NCBI GenBank assembly: GCA_946187775.1
Contig: CAMHSI010000007.1
Span: 1-46,373 of the forward strand
Reading direction: 5' to 3'
DNA length: 46,373 bases
Source of the DNA: an uncultured Clostridia bacterium
Lineage (GTDB): Bacteria > Bacillota > Clostridia > Christensenellales > Aristaeellaceae
The notes beneath the pieces were generated by a model that saw only the letters and a list, made by a program, of their open reading frames with translations, searched no databases and had not been told where the DNA came from. Both the position numbers and the translations under genes were made by a program. Shown here in pieces: positions 32,579 to 40,520 of this stretch (the stretch's first letter is position 1; each line of letters starts with the position of its first letter).

Positions 32579-33406
32579 ATGTTCGCTGGGACAACCCGGA
32601 AACGCAGACTCAGCATGCTTCTTGTGTTGCTGCTGGCCATCTGCGTGGCGGTCATCTCTTCTGCGGAAATATTGATGCCGCAAGCTACCGGAAAGAAGGT
32701 CCAGAAGGACGGTAATCTGGCTGTGGACAGCAGCAACGCCGCAGACGGTTATGTCATGGTTCGCGCGAAGAAGGGCAACAAGCGGCTGAAAGTGGTTATT
32801 TCCGTGGGCGGAAGCTCCCTGAAGTATGACCTGAACAACGAAGGCGAGTACGAAGTATTCCCCCTGCAGTTCGGCAAAGTAAACTACACGGTTACCCTGT
32901 ACCAGAATGTCAGCGGCAAGAAATACAAGGAAAAGGGCAAAGTAACCGTTTCCCCCAAGGGCATGGAGGACGAGCTCCGCTGCTTCCTCTATCCGAACCA
33001 GTATGTGAACTACACCGCGGATACGCCCTGTGTTCTCCTGGCGGAGGAAATGTGCAAGGACATGACGGACCAGGCCGAGAAGTTCAAGGCCATCTGCAAA
33101 TATGTGGTTTCCAATTACTCCTACGACTTTATCAAGAGCGTGACGGTACAAGCCGGTGTTCTTCCGGACATCAACTACTGCTGGGACAAGAAGATGGGCA
33201 TCTGCCAGGACCTTTCCGCGCTGACCTGCGCCATGCTGCGCAGCCAGGGCGTGCCGGCAAGGCTCGTTATCGGTACCCTGGGTTCCGGAACGCCCCACGC
33301 CTGGGTTATGGCCGTTGTGAACGGGGAGGACAAGTTTTTCGATCCCACGGCTGAGCTGAACGCCACCAACAAGACCGACAGCTACACCACCGAGCGGTGG
33401 TATTGA
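32579..33406 (+). CDS. Secreted transglutaminase-like protein
   Basis: Predicted 275 residues. A basic N-terminus and a hydrophobic core (residues ~11-29) form a signal peptide or anchor. Residues ~45-130 look like a beta-sandwich. The C-terminal half is a transglutaminase-like cysteine protease fold with a complete triad: Cys209 (GICQDLSALTCAML), His240 (PHAWVMAVV) and Asp255 (FFDPT). Such domains cut or crosslink proteins or peptides, often at the cell wall. It has AGGAGGG before the ATG. The adjacent pilus-like genes suggest a surface role, which is inference. Confidence 0.85.
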   Translation: MFAGTTRKRRLSMLLVLLLAICVAVISSAEILMPQATGKKVQKDGNLAVDSSNAADGYVMVRAKKGNKRLKVVISVGGSSLKYDLNNEGEYEVFPLQFGKVNYTVTLYQNVSGKKYKEKGKVTVSPKGMEDELRCFLYPNQYVNYTADTPCVLLAEEMCKDMTDQAEKFKAICKYVVSNYSYDFIKSVTVQAGVLPDINYCWDKKMGICQDLSALTCAMLRSQGVPARLVIGTLGSGTPHAWVMAVVNGEDKFFDPTAELNATNKTDSYTTERWY

Positions 33407-33435
33407 TCCCCGGAGCAGGAATTAGCATATCAAAA

Positions 33436-33457
33436 GCGGCGCGGAGCTGAGCGCCGC
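33436..33457 (+). repeat. GC-rich hairpin before the pilus-like operon
   Basis: A 7-bp perfect stem GCGGCGC/GCGCCGC with an 8-base loop, between the transglutaminase stop and the platform-protein start. With no T-run it may be an mRNA processing or stability element. Confidence 0.4.
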
Positions 33458-33475
33458 GGTATGGAGGGAAGACGA

Positions 33476-34546
33476 ATGGCAATCATCGGAGGGAAGAAAA
33501 AGAAAAGAATCATGTCCTCTGAAGAGCTGAGCAGCTTCTGCGATCAGATCGCGCTGATGCTGAGCTCCGGCATGACCCTGCGGGACGGCATCGAGATGCT
33601 CGCCGAGGACGAGATGAAGGAGAAGAGCCAGAAGGTTCATCCCTACACCAACCTGTACAAGGTCGTCGACGAGACCGGCTCCCTCTACGTGGCCATGAAG
33701 GAAAACGAGGAGGACTGGCCTTCCTACATGATCGAAATGGTGGATATCGGTGAGCAGACCGGCCGCCTGGAAGACATCATGCACAGCCTTTCCACCTACT
33801 ACCAGCGGGAGGGCCGGATCCGGTCCGCCGCCGTCAGCGCCATCACTTATCCGCTGGTGTTGGGCGTCATGCTGGTGGTTATCATCGGCATCCTGCTGTG
33901 GCGGGTGCTGCCCGTGTTCCGCCGGGTGCTGGAGTCCCTGGGTGTGGGCGCTTCCGGCAGCGGTTCCGTCCTGATGTCCATCGGTACCTGGGCCGGCTGG
34001 GCCGTGCTGGTGTTCATCGGCCTCGTGGTGGTCTGCGCCATCGTGGTCATGATCCTGCTGAAGACCAAGGCCCGGGGCAAGACCCTGAAATTCCTGAAGA
34101 ACCTGTTCCCGCCGGTGCGCAAGCTGACGGAAAAGCTGTCCGCTTCCCGCGTGGCCGGTATCCTGGGACTGATGATGTCCAGCGGCTTCCCCATGGAGAA
34201 CGCCCTGGAGATGGCTCCCGCCGCCCTGTCGGACGAGGAGTCCGTGGAGAAGGTCCGGTTCATCCGGGAGGAAATGAAGAAGGACGAAACCTTCACCGAC
34301 GCGGTTTCCAAGAGCGGCCTGTTTGCGGATTTCCATAACCGCATGCTGAAGGTCGGCGCCGCCTCCGGTCATGAACCCCAGGTCATGGACAAGATCGCCG
34401 AGATCTACGAGGAGCAGGTGGAAGACGGACTGGATCACCTGATCTCCATCGTGGAGCCCACCCTGGTGGCCCTGCTGAGCATTGTTATCGGCGCCATCCT
34501 GCTGAGCGTCATGCTGCCCATGGCCGGTGTGCTGAGCTCGATGTAA
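33476..34546 (+). CDS. Type II secretion/type IV pilus platform protein (GspF/PilC family)
   Basis: Predicted 356 residues. Two GspF-type helical domains are seen (FCDQIALMLSSGMTLRDGIEML at the start, and KLSASRVAGILGLMMSSGFP in the second half). Each is followed by membrane segments, with the typical ending ISIVEPTLVALLSIVIGAIL. The protein sits in the inner membrane and couples the motor ATPase to pilin assembly. The ATG at 33476 has GGAGGGA upstream and is preferred over a start 15 bases earlier. It is the first gene of a six-gene operon. Confidence 0.88.
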   Translation: MAIIGGKKKKRIMSSEELSSFCDQIALMLSSGMTLRDGIEMLAEDEMKEKSQKVHPYTNLYKVVDETGSLYVAMKENEEDWPSYMIEMVDIGEQTGRLEDIMHSLSTYYQREGRIRSAAVSAITYPLVLGVMLVVIIGILLWRVLPVFRRVLESLGVGASGSGSVLMSIGTWAGWAVLVFIGLVVVCAIVVMILLKTKARGKTLKFLKNLFPPVRKLTEKLSASRVAGILGLMMSSGFPMENALEMAPAALSDEESVEKVRFIREEMKKDETFTDAVSKSGLFADFHNRMLKVGAASGHEPQVMDKIAEIYEEQVEDGLDHLISIVEPTLVALLSIVIGAILLSVMLPMAGVLSSM

Positions 34547-34588
34547 TCCACGCAAGATTAGCGAAATCAAAGGAAAGGAGCGAAGGGA

Positions 34589-34900
34589 ATGAGTATCAAT
34601 AAAAGAGATGTAGCGGCGATTCTCATTTTCATCGCTTTGATTGCTGCCTTCGTACTCCTCGTCAACAACATCACCGGCAAGGGAGACGGCCGGGAGCTGG
34701 AGATTGTCCGGGACGCCGTCAAAAACGCGGCCCTGACCTGCTACGCCGTGGAAGGCATGTATCCGGACGACCTGACCTACCTGCGGCAGCATTACAATCT
34801 CTCCTTCAACGAGGATAAATACATGGTATACTACCGACCTTTCGCGTCCAATATTATGCCGTCGATCAAGGTCGTTGAAAGGGGGAATATGGACCTGTGA
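34589..34900 (+). CDS. Small membrane protein of the pilus-like operon
   Basis: Predicted 103 residues: short basic N-terminus, one membrane helix (residues ~8-26), then a soluble domain with VKNAALTCYAVEGMYPDDLTYLRQ and PSIKVVERG. The CYAVEG-YP pattern resembles pilin-like subunits, but there is no classical prepilin cleavage motif. RBS AAAGGAG precedes the ATG. It probably belongs to the pilus-like assembly; a specific role is not known. Confidence 0.7.
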   Translation: MSINKRDVAAILIFIALIAAFVLLVNNITGKGDGRELEIVRDAVKNAALTCYAVEGMYPDDLTYLRQHYNLSFNEDKYMVYYRPFASNIMPSIKVVERGNMDL

Positions 34901-35397
34901 GCAGAAAGTCCATCGGGAATTCCCCCAAAACCATCCAGAATGTATTCGTCCTGTTGCTGCTGTCTGTCTTCGCCTGCCTGAGCACCTTCCTGGTGACCAT
35001 CGGGGCCCAGCTCTACCGCGGTACCGTGGACAGCGCGGAGCGGAACAACACCACCCGGATTATGACCGCCGTGGTCCGCAGCGCCGTATGGGCAGAGGAC
35101 GGCGGAAATGTCTATGTCGAGAAAATGGAGCCCTGGGGATTCACCGCCCTGACGGTTCAGGAGCAGATCGACGGGGAAACCAACTACAAGCGCATATTCG
35201 CCTATGAAGGCAGCCTGCTGGAGGCCTACACGGACGATGAAACCGGGTTCGACCCGAAATACGGCGAGCCCCTTTGCGACCTGAAGGAATTTGAGCCGGA
35301 ACTGAACGGAAAAGTGCTGACGGTGCGCCTGAAGGCTTCAGACGACACGGAAAGCACCATCCGGATGTCCCTGCGGGCGGGAGGTGCCGGACAATGA
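34897..35397 (+). CDS. DUF4860-like membrane-anchored protein
   Basis: Predicted 166 residues, start GTG overlapping the previous stop. One membrane segment (FVLLLLSVFACLSTFLVTIG) is followed by an extracellular domain (AERNNTTRIMTAVVRSAVWA). I assign it to DUF4860 by pattern memory. The overlap with both neighbours and the anchor-plus-domain design suggest a minor pilin or assembly factor. Confidence 0.65.
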   Translation: MSRKSIGNSPKTIQNVFVLLLLSVFACLSTFLVTIGAQLYRGTVDSAERNNTTRIMTAVVRSAVWAEDGGNVYVEKMEPWGFTALTVQEQIDGETNYKRIFAYEGSLLEAYTDDETGFDPKYGEPLCDLKEFEPELNGKVLTVRLKASDDTESTIRMSLRAGGAGQ

Positions 35398-35795
35398 GAG
35401 AAGGACACCGCGCCAATGCCCTGCTGGTGGAACTGCTGCTGGTTATCTTCTTCTTTATGCTGGCAGCCACCATCCTGGTGCAGCTTTTTGCCGACGCGAA
35501 GCACAAGACCATACAGGCCAAGGCCACTAATGTTGCCATCATGGAAGCCGAGAATATTGCCGACGACCTCTACGGATCTGACGATCCGGAAGGGACGCTT
35601 GCCACCCTCGGATTCACCTCTGCGGACGGCGTGTGGACCCTGGAAAAAGATGAATATGTCCTGACGGTGACGCAGAAGACGGAGGAGACCGAGGCGGGAA
35701 TGCTCCGGATCTTCACCATCGACGGAAAAGGAGACGGGAAGGATCTCTTCTCCCTGCCTTCCACCCGGTATCTGCCGAAGGAGGTGAGCCCGTGA
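35394..35795 (+). CDS. Prepilin-like minor pilin
   Basis: Predicted 133 residues. The N-terminus has a short basic leader then ALLVELLLVIFFFMLAATIL, with glutamate at the +5-like position inside the hydrophobic segment, as in type IV prepilins (usually G/A-FTLIE). Here the residue before the presumed cut is Asn, so cleavage is uncertain. A helical stalk and a small beta-rich domain follow. It overlaps both neighbours by four bases (ATGA, GTGA). Confidence 0.7.
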   Translation: MREGHRANALLVELLLVIFFFMLAATILVQLFADAKHKTIQAKATNVAIMEAENIADDLYGSDDPEGTLATLGFTSADGVWTLEKDEYVLTVTQKTEETEAGMLRIFTIDGKGDGKDLFSLPSTRYLPKEVSP

Positions 35796-36229
35796 ACAAA
35801 CGCAAAGTAGCGCTCGGACCGGGCGCCGCCTCTTTGATCCTCATCGTTGTGGTGCTTTCCCTGGCCATGCTGGCCATGCTGGCCCAGATCGGCTCCCGGA
35901 ACGACTACAGCCTTTCCTCCCGCAGCGCGGAGATGATTACCCGGGTGTACGAGCTCCATGAGCTCTCCGAACGCCGCCTGGCGGAGCTGGATGCCATCCT
36001 GGTCCGCTGCGCGGAGAACGCGGAAGGGGAAGAATACCTGAAAAAGGTAGAGGAAAGCCTGCCGGAGGGCATGACCATGGACGGAAACATCGTCAGCTGG
36101 TCGGAGCCCCTGGATAACCGCAACATGAACATTGAAGTGCAGCTGAACGAACCCGGCGAAATGCCCCGGGTCGAATGGAAGAATTACAAGCTGCAGGTAG
36201 AAGAACCGGAGGAAGATTGGGAATGGTAG
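35792..36229 (+). CDS. Pilin-like membrane protein
   Basis: Predicted 145 residues starting at GTG. A basic start is followed by a membrane segment (ASLILIVVVLSLAMLAMLAQ) and a charged helical region (ELHELSERRLAELDAIL), then a small C-terminal domain ending in an acidic tail. It lacks the glutamate of classical prepilins. It overlaps the preceding gene and the PilT-like gene (ATGGTAG), so all are likely made together. Confidence 0.65.
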   Translation: MNKRKVALGPGAASLILIVVVLSLAMLAMLAQIGSRNDYSLSSRSAEMITRVYELHELSERRLAELDAILVRCAENAEGEEYLKKVEESLPEGMTMDGNIVSWSEPLDNRNMNIEVQLNEPGEMPRVEWKNYKLQVEEPEEDWEW

Positions 36230-37290
36230 AAACACTTGACGAGATCCTGCGGAAAGCCCTTGAATACAAAGGATCCGACGTATTTGTCGTTCCCGGCTCC
36301 CAGATCATGACCAAGGCCAACGGGAAGATGATTGCCATCACCCAGGAACGGGCCCTGCCCAATGACATCGCCATCCTGGTGGACCGCGCCTACGAGCTGG
36401 CCGGACGGACCCGGGAGACCCTGCAGGTGGAAGGCGATGACGACTTCTCCTTCGCCGTGAGGGATCTTTCCCGTTTCCGCTGCAACACCTACAGGCAGCG
36501 TGGCTCCCTGGCCATGACCTGCCGTGTGGTTGCCTTCGGCATTCCGGATCCGGAAGAACGGCATATCCCGGATGTGGTTATGCGCCTGGCGGATCTCCGC
36601 AGCGGCATGATCCTCGTCACCGGCCCCGCCGGCAACGGTAAATCCACCACCCTGGCCTGCCTCGTCGACAAGATCAACCGGACCCGCAGCGGTCATATCA
36701 TCACCATTGAAGACCCCATTGAATACCTGCATCCCCATAAACAGTGCCTGGTCAGCCAGCGTGAGGTTCCCGGGGATGCATCCACCTTTGCCCGTGCCCT
36801 GCGCGCAGCCCTGCGCCAGGCTCCGGACGTCATCATGCTGGGTGAAATGCGTGATATCGAGACCATTTCCACCGCCATCACCGCGGCGGAAACCGGCCAC
36901 CTGCTCCTTTCCTCCCTGCATACCCTGGGCGCCGCCAAGACCATCGACCGTGTGATCGACGCCTTCCCGGCCAACCAGCAGAACCAGATCCGCGCCCAGC
37001 TGTCCATGGTGCTTCGCGCCGTGGTCTCCCAGCGACTGATCCTCACCAAGGAAGGCAAACTCCACCCGGTCTTCGAGGTCATGTGCGTCAATCCCGCCAT
37101 CCAGAACCTGATCCGTGAGGGCAAAACCCACCAGATCGACAACGCCATTTTCGGCGGCGGCGCGGACATGCTCTCCATGGACACGGAACTGGCCCGGCTC
37201 CTGCGCGACGGCAAGATCGACAAGGAACAAGCCTCCCTCCTGGCCATCCACCCGGAAACTGTGGAACGTCAGGCCCGCTTCATGCGGTAA
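36223..37290 (+). CDS. PilT-family type IV pilus ATPase
   Basis: Predicted 355 residues. Walker A GPAGNGKST (134-142), Asp box TIEDPIEYLH, Walker B VIMLGEMRD (203-211) and His box LLLSSLHTLGAAKTIDRVI are intact. NPAIQNLIREGKTHQI matches the AIRNLIRE motif specific to PilT retraction motors rather than PilB/GspE. No zinc tetracysteine is present, again unlike PilB. It is the only motor gene in the operon, so either it drives both steps or a PilB lies elsewhere. The ATG at 36223 overlaps the previous stop. Confidence 0.88.
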   Translation: MVETLDEILRKALEYKGSDVFVVPGSQIMTKANGKMIAITQERALPNDIAILVDRAYELAGRTRETLQVEGDDDFSFAVRDLSRFRCNTYRQRGSLAMTCRVVAFGIPDPEERHIPDVVMRLADLRSGMILVTGPAGNGKSTTLACLVDKINRTRSGHIITIEDPIEYLHPHKQCLVSQREVPGDASTFARALRAALRQAPDVIMLGEMRDIETISTAITAAETGHLLLSSLHTLGAAKTIDRVIDAFPANQQNQIRAQLSMVLRAVVSQRLILTKEGKLHPVFEVMCVNPAIQNLIREGKTHQIDNAIFGGGADMLSMDTELARLLRDGKIDKEQASLLAIHPETVERQARFMR

Positions 37291-37307
37291 AACCAAAGAT
37301 AACCAAG

Positions 37308-37338
37308 GTGCGGCGGTCAGCAGATCGCCGCACATTTT
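37308..37338 (+). terminator. Terminator of the pilus-like operon
   Basis: An 8-bp stem GTGCGGCG/CGCCGCAC with a 10-base loop followed by ATTTTG. Confidence 0.65.
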
Positions 37339-37357
37339 GTAACAGGGGGAAAACACC

Positions 37358-38347
37358 ATGGAAAGAAAGCTGGCAGTCATCGTTCCGAACCTGACGGAAG
37401 GCCATAAAGACCAAATCAAAGCTGCCGCAGAGCGGAACGGCTGCGAACTTTGTTTTCTCCAAACCCCGGAGGAAGACAGCGCCTACACATACAACTGCGA
37501 AATCGTCTTCGGCCATTGGCCGGAGATCGCAAAAACCAGCAAAACACTGCGGTGGATTGCCACTCCATACGCCGGAGTGGACCAGTTTCTTCCCCCTCAC
37601 ACCACAGAATTCGCCAATCCGGAGGCCCTCCTGACCAATTCTTCCGGCGCCTACGGCGTTACCATTGCCGAGCATACGGTCATGGTTCTTCTTTCCATCC
37701 TGCGCCGGGATCCGGAATACCGGAAGGTCATCGCCAATAAGGAATGGAAAAGGGGATTATCCATCCGCTCCATATACGGCAGCCGGATCACCCTCCTTGG
37801 AACCGGAGACATCGGACAGGAGACCGCAAAGCGACTGAGGGCATTTGAACCGAAGTCGATTATCGGCGTCAACCGCAGCGGAAACAACCCGGGCAATCTT
37901 TTCGACAGCATCAAAACAGCAGGTACCCATGGGGACGGGGACGGAGACTGGGAATCCATTCTCCCGGAAACGGATATCCTGCTCATCTCCCTTCCCGGGA
38001 CAAAGGAAGCCTTCCATATGCTGGGGAAGGAACAGCTGGCAAAACTCCCGGACGGCGCTATCGTGATCAACGTAGGCCGCGGTTCCGTCATCGACCAGCA
38101 GGCGCTCACCGAAGAGCTGCAGCGCGGACGCCTCAGCGCCGGCCTGGACGTCTTTGAGCAGGAGCCGCTCCCGCAGGAAGATCCCCTTTGGGCAGCGTCC
38201 AACGCCTTCCTGACCCCGCATACCGCCGGAAACATGACCCTGACCCACACTGTGGACCGGATCGTGGAAATCTTCACGGAAAACCTGGATCATTACATCA
38301 AAGGGGAGCCCCTCAGCCATCTGGTGGACCGGAGAAAGGGTTACTGA
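37358..38347 (+). CDS. NAD-dependent D-2-hydroxyacid dehydrogenase family protein
   Basis: Predicted 329 residues. The NAD-binding motif is LLGTGDIGQETAKRL (G148-x-G150). Catalytic residues are Arg241 in INVGRGSVID, Glu269 in DVFEQEPLP and His288 in TPHTAGN, matching the phosphoglycerate/glycerate/hydroxyisocaproate dehydrogenase superfamily. The N-terminal catalytic domain (GAYGVTIAEHTVMVLL) is typical. Length is normal for a single-substrate enzyme without ACT domain. The substrate is not predictable; glyoxylate/hydroxypyruvate-type reduction is common. RBS AGGGGGAAAA precedes the ATG. Confidence 0.85.
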   Translation: MERKLAVIVPNLTEGHKDQIKAAAERNGCELCFLQTPEEDSAYTYNCEIVFGHWPEIAKTSKTLRWIATPYAGVDQFLPPHTTEFANPEALLTNSSGAYGVTIAEHTVMVLLSILRRDPEYRKVIANKEWKRGLSIRSIYGSRITLLGTGDIGQETAKRLRAFEPKSIIGVNRSGNNPGNLFDSIKTAGTHGDGDGDWESILPETDILLISLPGTKEAFHMLGKEQLAKLPDGAIVINVGRGSVIDQQALTEELQRGRLSAGLDVFEQEPLPQEDPLWAASNAFLTPHTAGNMTLTHTVDRIVEIFTENLDHYIKGEPLSHLVDRRKGY

Positions 38348-38528
38348 AGCAAAAGATACATGGATTTTCAGAAACACGAACAAACAAATAATTTTTGTTA
38401 CATCGTTCGGAAATACCATATCAAACAAATAATTGGAAACAAATAGCAGCAACAAGGCACAAACGCAAGGAATATCAATGTTTCAGGCAATTCAGCATAA
38501 AAAGAATCCTTAAAAAGATGCACAAACT

Positions 38529-38544
38529 GGTAAATTGATTTACC
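38529..38544. promoter_or_regulatory. Palindromic operator candidate
   Basis: GGTAAATTGATTTACC is an inverted repeat with 7-bp arms GGTAAAT/ATTTACC. It ends two bases before the predicted -35 box of the surface locus, a position suited to an activator or repressor. The regulator is unknown. Confidence 0.5.
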
Positions 38545-38546
38545 TA

Positions 38547-38575
38547 TTGAATACAACTCGCAAAAATGGTATATT
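38547..38575 (+). promoter_or_regulatory. Promoter of the surface-protein locus
   Basis: TTGAAT (38547-38552), 17 bases, TATATT (38570-38575) preceded by TGG as an extended -10. The leader to the start codon is about 125 bases. Confidence 0.6.
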
Positions 38576-38703
38576 ATGTGTGGTTTAGTCTACCTGTTTG
38601 GAGACAGGCGGACACGTGCTCAAACCCATACATGTAATTCTTATGTAACTAATAAACCAAATGTTACAGAACAAATCCAGCAAGGGCAAAGGGGTAAGGT
38701 AAA

Positions 38704-40464
38704 ATGGCAAAACGGTTCAGGAACATTTTCTCCATCATGTGCGCGCTGGCACTGCTGCTGACCTGCACAGTCTCACCGGGATTCGCGGAAGACGGGGATC
38801 CGCAGCAGCCGGTGACCGTAACCGAGCAGACAAATCCGCCGGAGGGGACGGAAGCGGAACCCGAAACGGATCCGGAAGCCGTCCCGGAGGATCAACTGCC
38901 GGGTGAAACGGTGGACACGGAGAAAACGGACGAAACAGAAGCCGACAGCACTGAAAATTCAGTAGCTGTGCTTTCTGTTGCAGAAATTGCTTCTGAAAGC
39001 ATGACGATTGAGGAAGCGCTCCACACTGAACCGCTCCCTGAACAGCAGAAAGAGGGGACAACGGAGCAGAACAATACAGAAACTCCGGCGGACAATCCGA
39101 TCCCCAATCAAAAACAGACCGAAGTCTCCAATCCGCCCGCCCAAAATACAGAGGAAAGCGGCAAGGAAGAAGTAAAAGAAGAGACTAAGGAAGACACCAA
39201 TACAAATCCCCCGCAGTCCGCTCCGGAACCTGAAAAGGAAGCTGCCCCCGAACCCCAGGCTGAACCGGAACAGAACCCTGAACCCGAAAACAACCAGGAA
39301 CTCACACAGGACCCTGAACCTGATACAACCCCCGAAGAAGAGTCCAAGCCTGAAGCAGAACCTGTTACACCTCCCGAAGAAGAGTCCAAGCCTGAAACAG
39401 AACCAGTTACACCCCCCGAAGAAGAGTCCAAGCCTGAAGCAGAACCCGTTACACCCCCAGAAGAAGAACCCAACCCCGAAACAGAACCTGTTACAACCCC
39501 CGAAACAGAACCCAAGCCTGAAGCAGGAACGGATATAACTCCTGAAGGAGCCCCCAAACCCGAAGAAGAATCCGACGCTACCCCCGAGGAAGAGCCCAAC
39601 CCTGAAGCAGAACCCGAAACAAACCCTGAAGAAGAACCAACCCCCGAAGAAGAGGCCCAGCCTGAGGGAGAAACTGAACCCGAAGAGGAAATCGAGATCC
39701 TGAACCCCAACGGAAAAGACTCCCTGAATGGTATCCTGACAAAAGCGGCTCCCGCCTCCTTCAAGGCAGCCGTGGATTACAACAGCACCGTGGTCTTCAC
39801 CCTGACCGTTCAGACCGAAGACAGTGTGAAGGTACAGATCAACGAAACGGACGTAAAACTGGAAAAGACAGAAAACCCGGATGAAACCTCAACGGACATC
39901 CTTTACACCTTTGAGAAACAGCTGCTGCTGAACCAGGAATACGTCGTCACCCTGACCACAGAAAACGAAGGGTATATACCCTATGCCATAAAGATCCGGG
40001 AAAAGCTCCCGGAAGAGGATAACAACGAAGAAGATCCGGAAGAATCTGAAGATTCAGAAGAATCTGAAGAATTGGAAGAAAAAACGGTGGAAGAAACGTC
40101 TGAAACCGTTGAAAATACTGAAGAAAACGGCACTGAAGAGTCAAAAACAGACTCCGGTTCAGAAAACGAAAACACCCCGCAAAATGAAGAAAATGCCCCT
40201 GGTTTTCCGGAAGACTTCCAGCTTCATTTTGAAGCATACTGCGACGATGGCGAACTCAACTTCGGTGATGTGATGCACATCGTGGTTACCGCCACCGGGG
40301 ATGAAGGAATTGACTACGAGCTCATCTGGCAGTGGAGCGAGGACAACGAGAACTGGAACACCGTGGAAGGTGAAAACGGAAAACAGCTTGACATTCTTGT
40401 TACAGAAGAAAATTACCTCTACTACTGGCGCATCAAAGCCAGGCTGGCAGAGCCGCAGGAATGA
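38704..40464 (+). CDS. Secreted Pro/Glu-repeat protein
   Basis: Predicted 586 residues. The signal peptide is a basic MAKRF followed by IMCALALLLTCTVSPGFA, cut near Ala29. Residues ~30-340 are low-complexity, dominated by Pro, Glu and Thr, with tandem 14-residue units of the type EEESKPEAEPVTPP. A small beta-rich domain follows (residues ~345-430, VDYNSTVVFTLTVQTED). Next is a second acidic Ser/Glu tract, then a C-terminal Ig-like domain (ELIWQWSEDNENWNTVEGEN). No LPxTG motif or membrane anchor ends the protein, so it is probably released or held non-covalently. Very high negative charge suggests a cell-surface spacer or metal/cation binding. The giant gene follows 56 bases later. Confidence 0.8.
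   Translation: MAKRFRNIFSIMCALALLLTCTVSPGFAEDGDPQQPVTVTEQTNPPEGTEAEPETDPEAVPEDQLPGETVDTEKTDETEADSTENSVAVLSVAEIASESMTIEEALHTEPLPEQQKEGTTEQNNTETPADNPIPNQKQTEVSNPPAQNTEESGKEEVKEETKEDTNTNPPQSAPEPEKEAAPEPQAEPEQNPEPENNQELTQDPEPDTTPEEESKPEAEPVTPPEEESKPETEPVTPPEEESKPEAEPVTPPEEEPNPETEPVTTPETEPKPEAGTDITPEGAPKPEEESDATPEEEPNPEAEPETNPEEEPTPEEEAQPEGETEPEEEIEILNPNGKDSLNGILTKAAPASFKAAVDYNSTVVFTLTVQTEDSVKVQINETDVKLEKTENPDETSTDILYTFEKQLLLNQEYVVTLTTENEGYIPYAIKIREKLPEEDNNEEDPEESEDSEESEELEEKTVEETSETVENTEENGTEESKTDSGSENENTPQNEENAPGFPEDFQLHFEAYCDDGELNFGDVMHIVVTATGDEGIDYELIWQWSEDNENWNTVEGENGKQLDILVTEENYLYYWRIKARLAEPQE
39334..39501 (+). repeat. Tandem 42-bp repeats coding EEESKPE(A/T)EPVTPP
   Basis: Four 42-base units start at 39334, 39376, 39418 and 39460; the fourth has diverged. 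Weaker copies continue to about 39690. The units stay in frame, so copy-number change would lengthen or shorten the protein without breaking it. Confidence 0.85.
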
Positions 40465-40520
40465 GACCTGAAGGATCAAAACCTGACCAACGCAAATCCG
40501 AACCTTAGGACAAAGGGGTT

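Larger units (their letters stand above)
38348..38703. other. AT-rich intergenic region before the surface-protein locus
   Basis: 356 bases without a gene, much richer in A and T than the upstream genes. It holds a palindrome (38529-38544) and a promoter (38547-38575), then a ~125-base leader with no hairpin ending in T's. I saw no riboswitch motif. It marks the change from GC-rich housekeeping-like sequence to the surface locus. Confidence 0.6.

Noticed and set aside
38583-38703. Riboswitch in the leader of the surface locus
   Set aside because: The leader is long enough, but I found neither a recognisable aptamer core nor a terminator-like hairpin.
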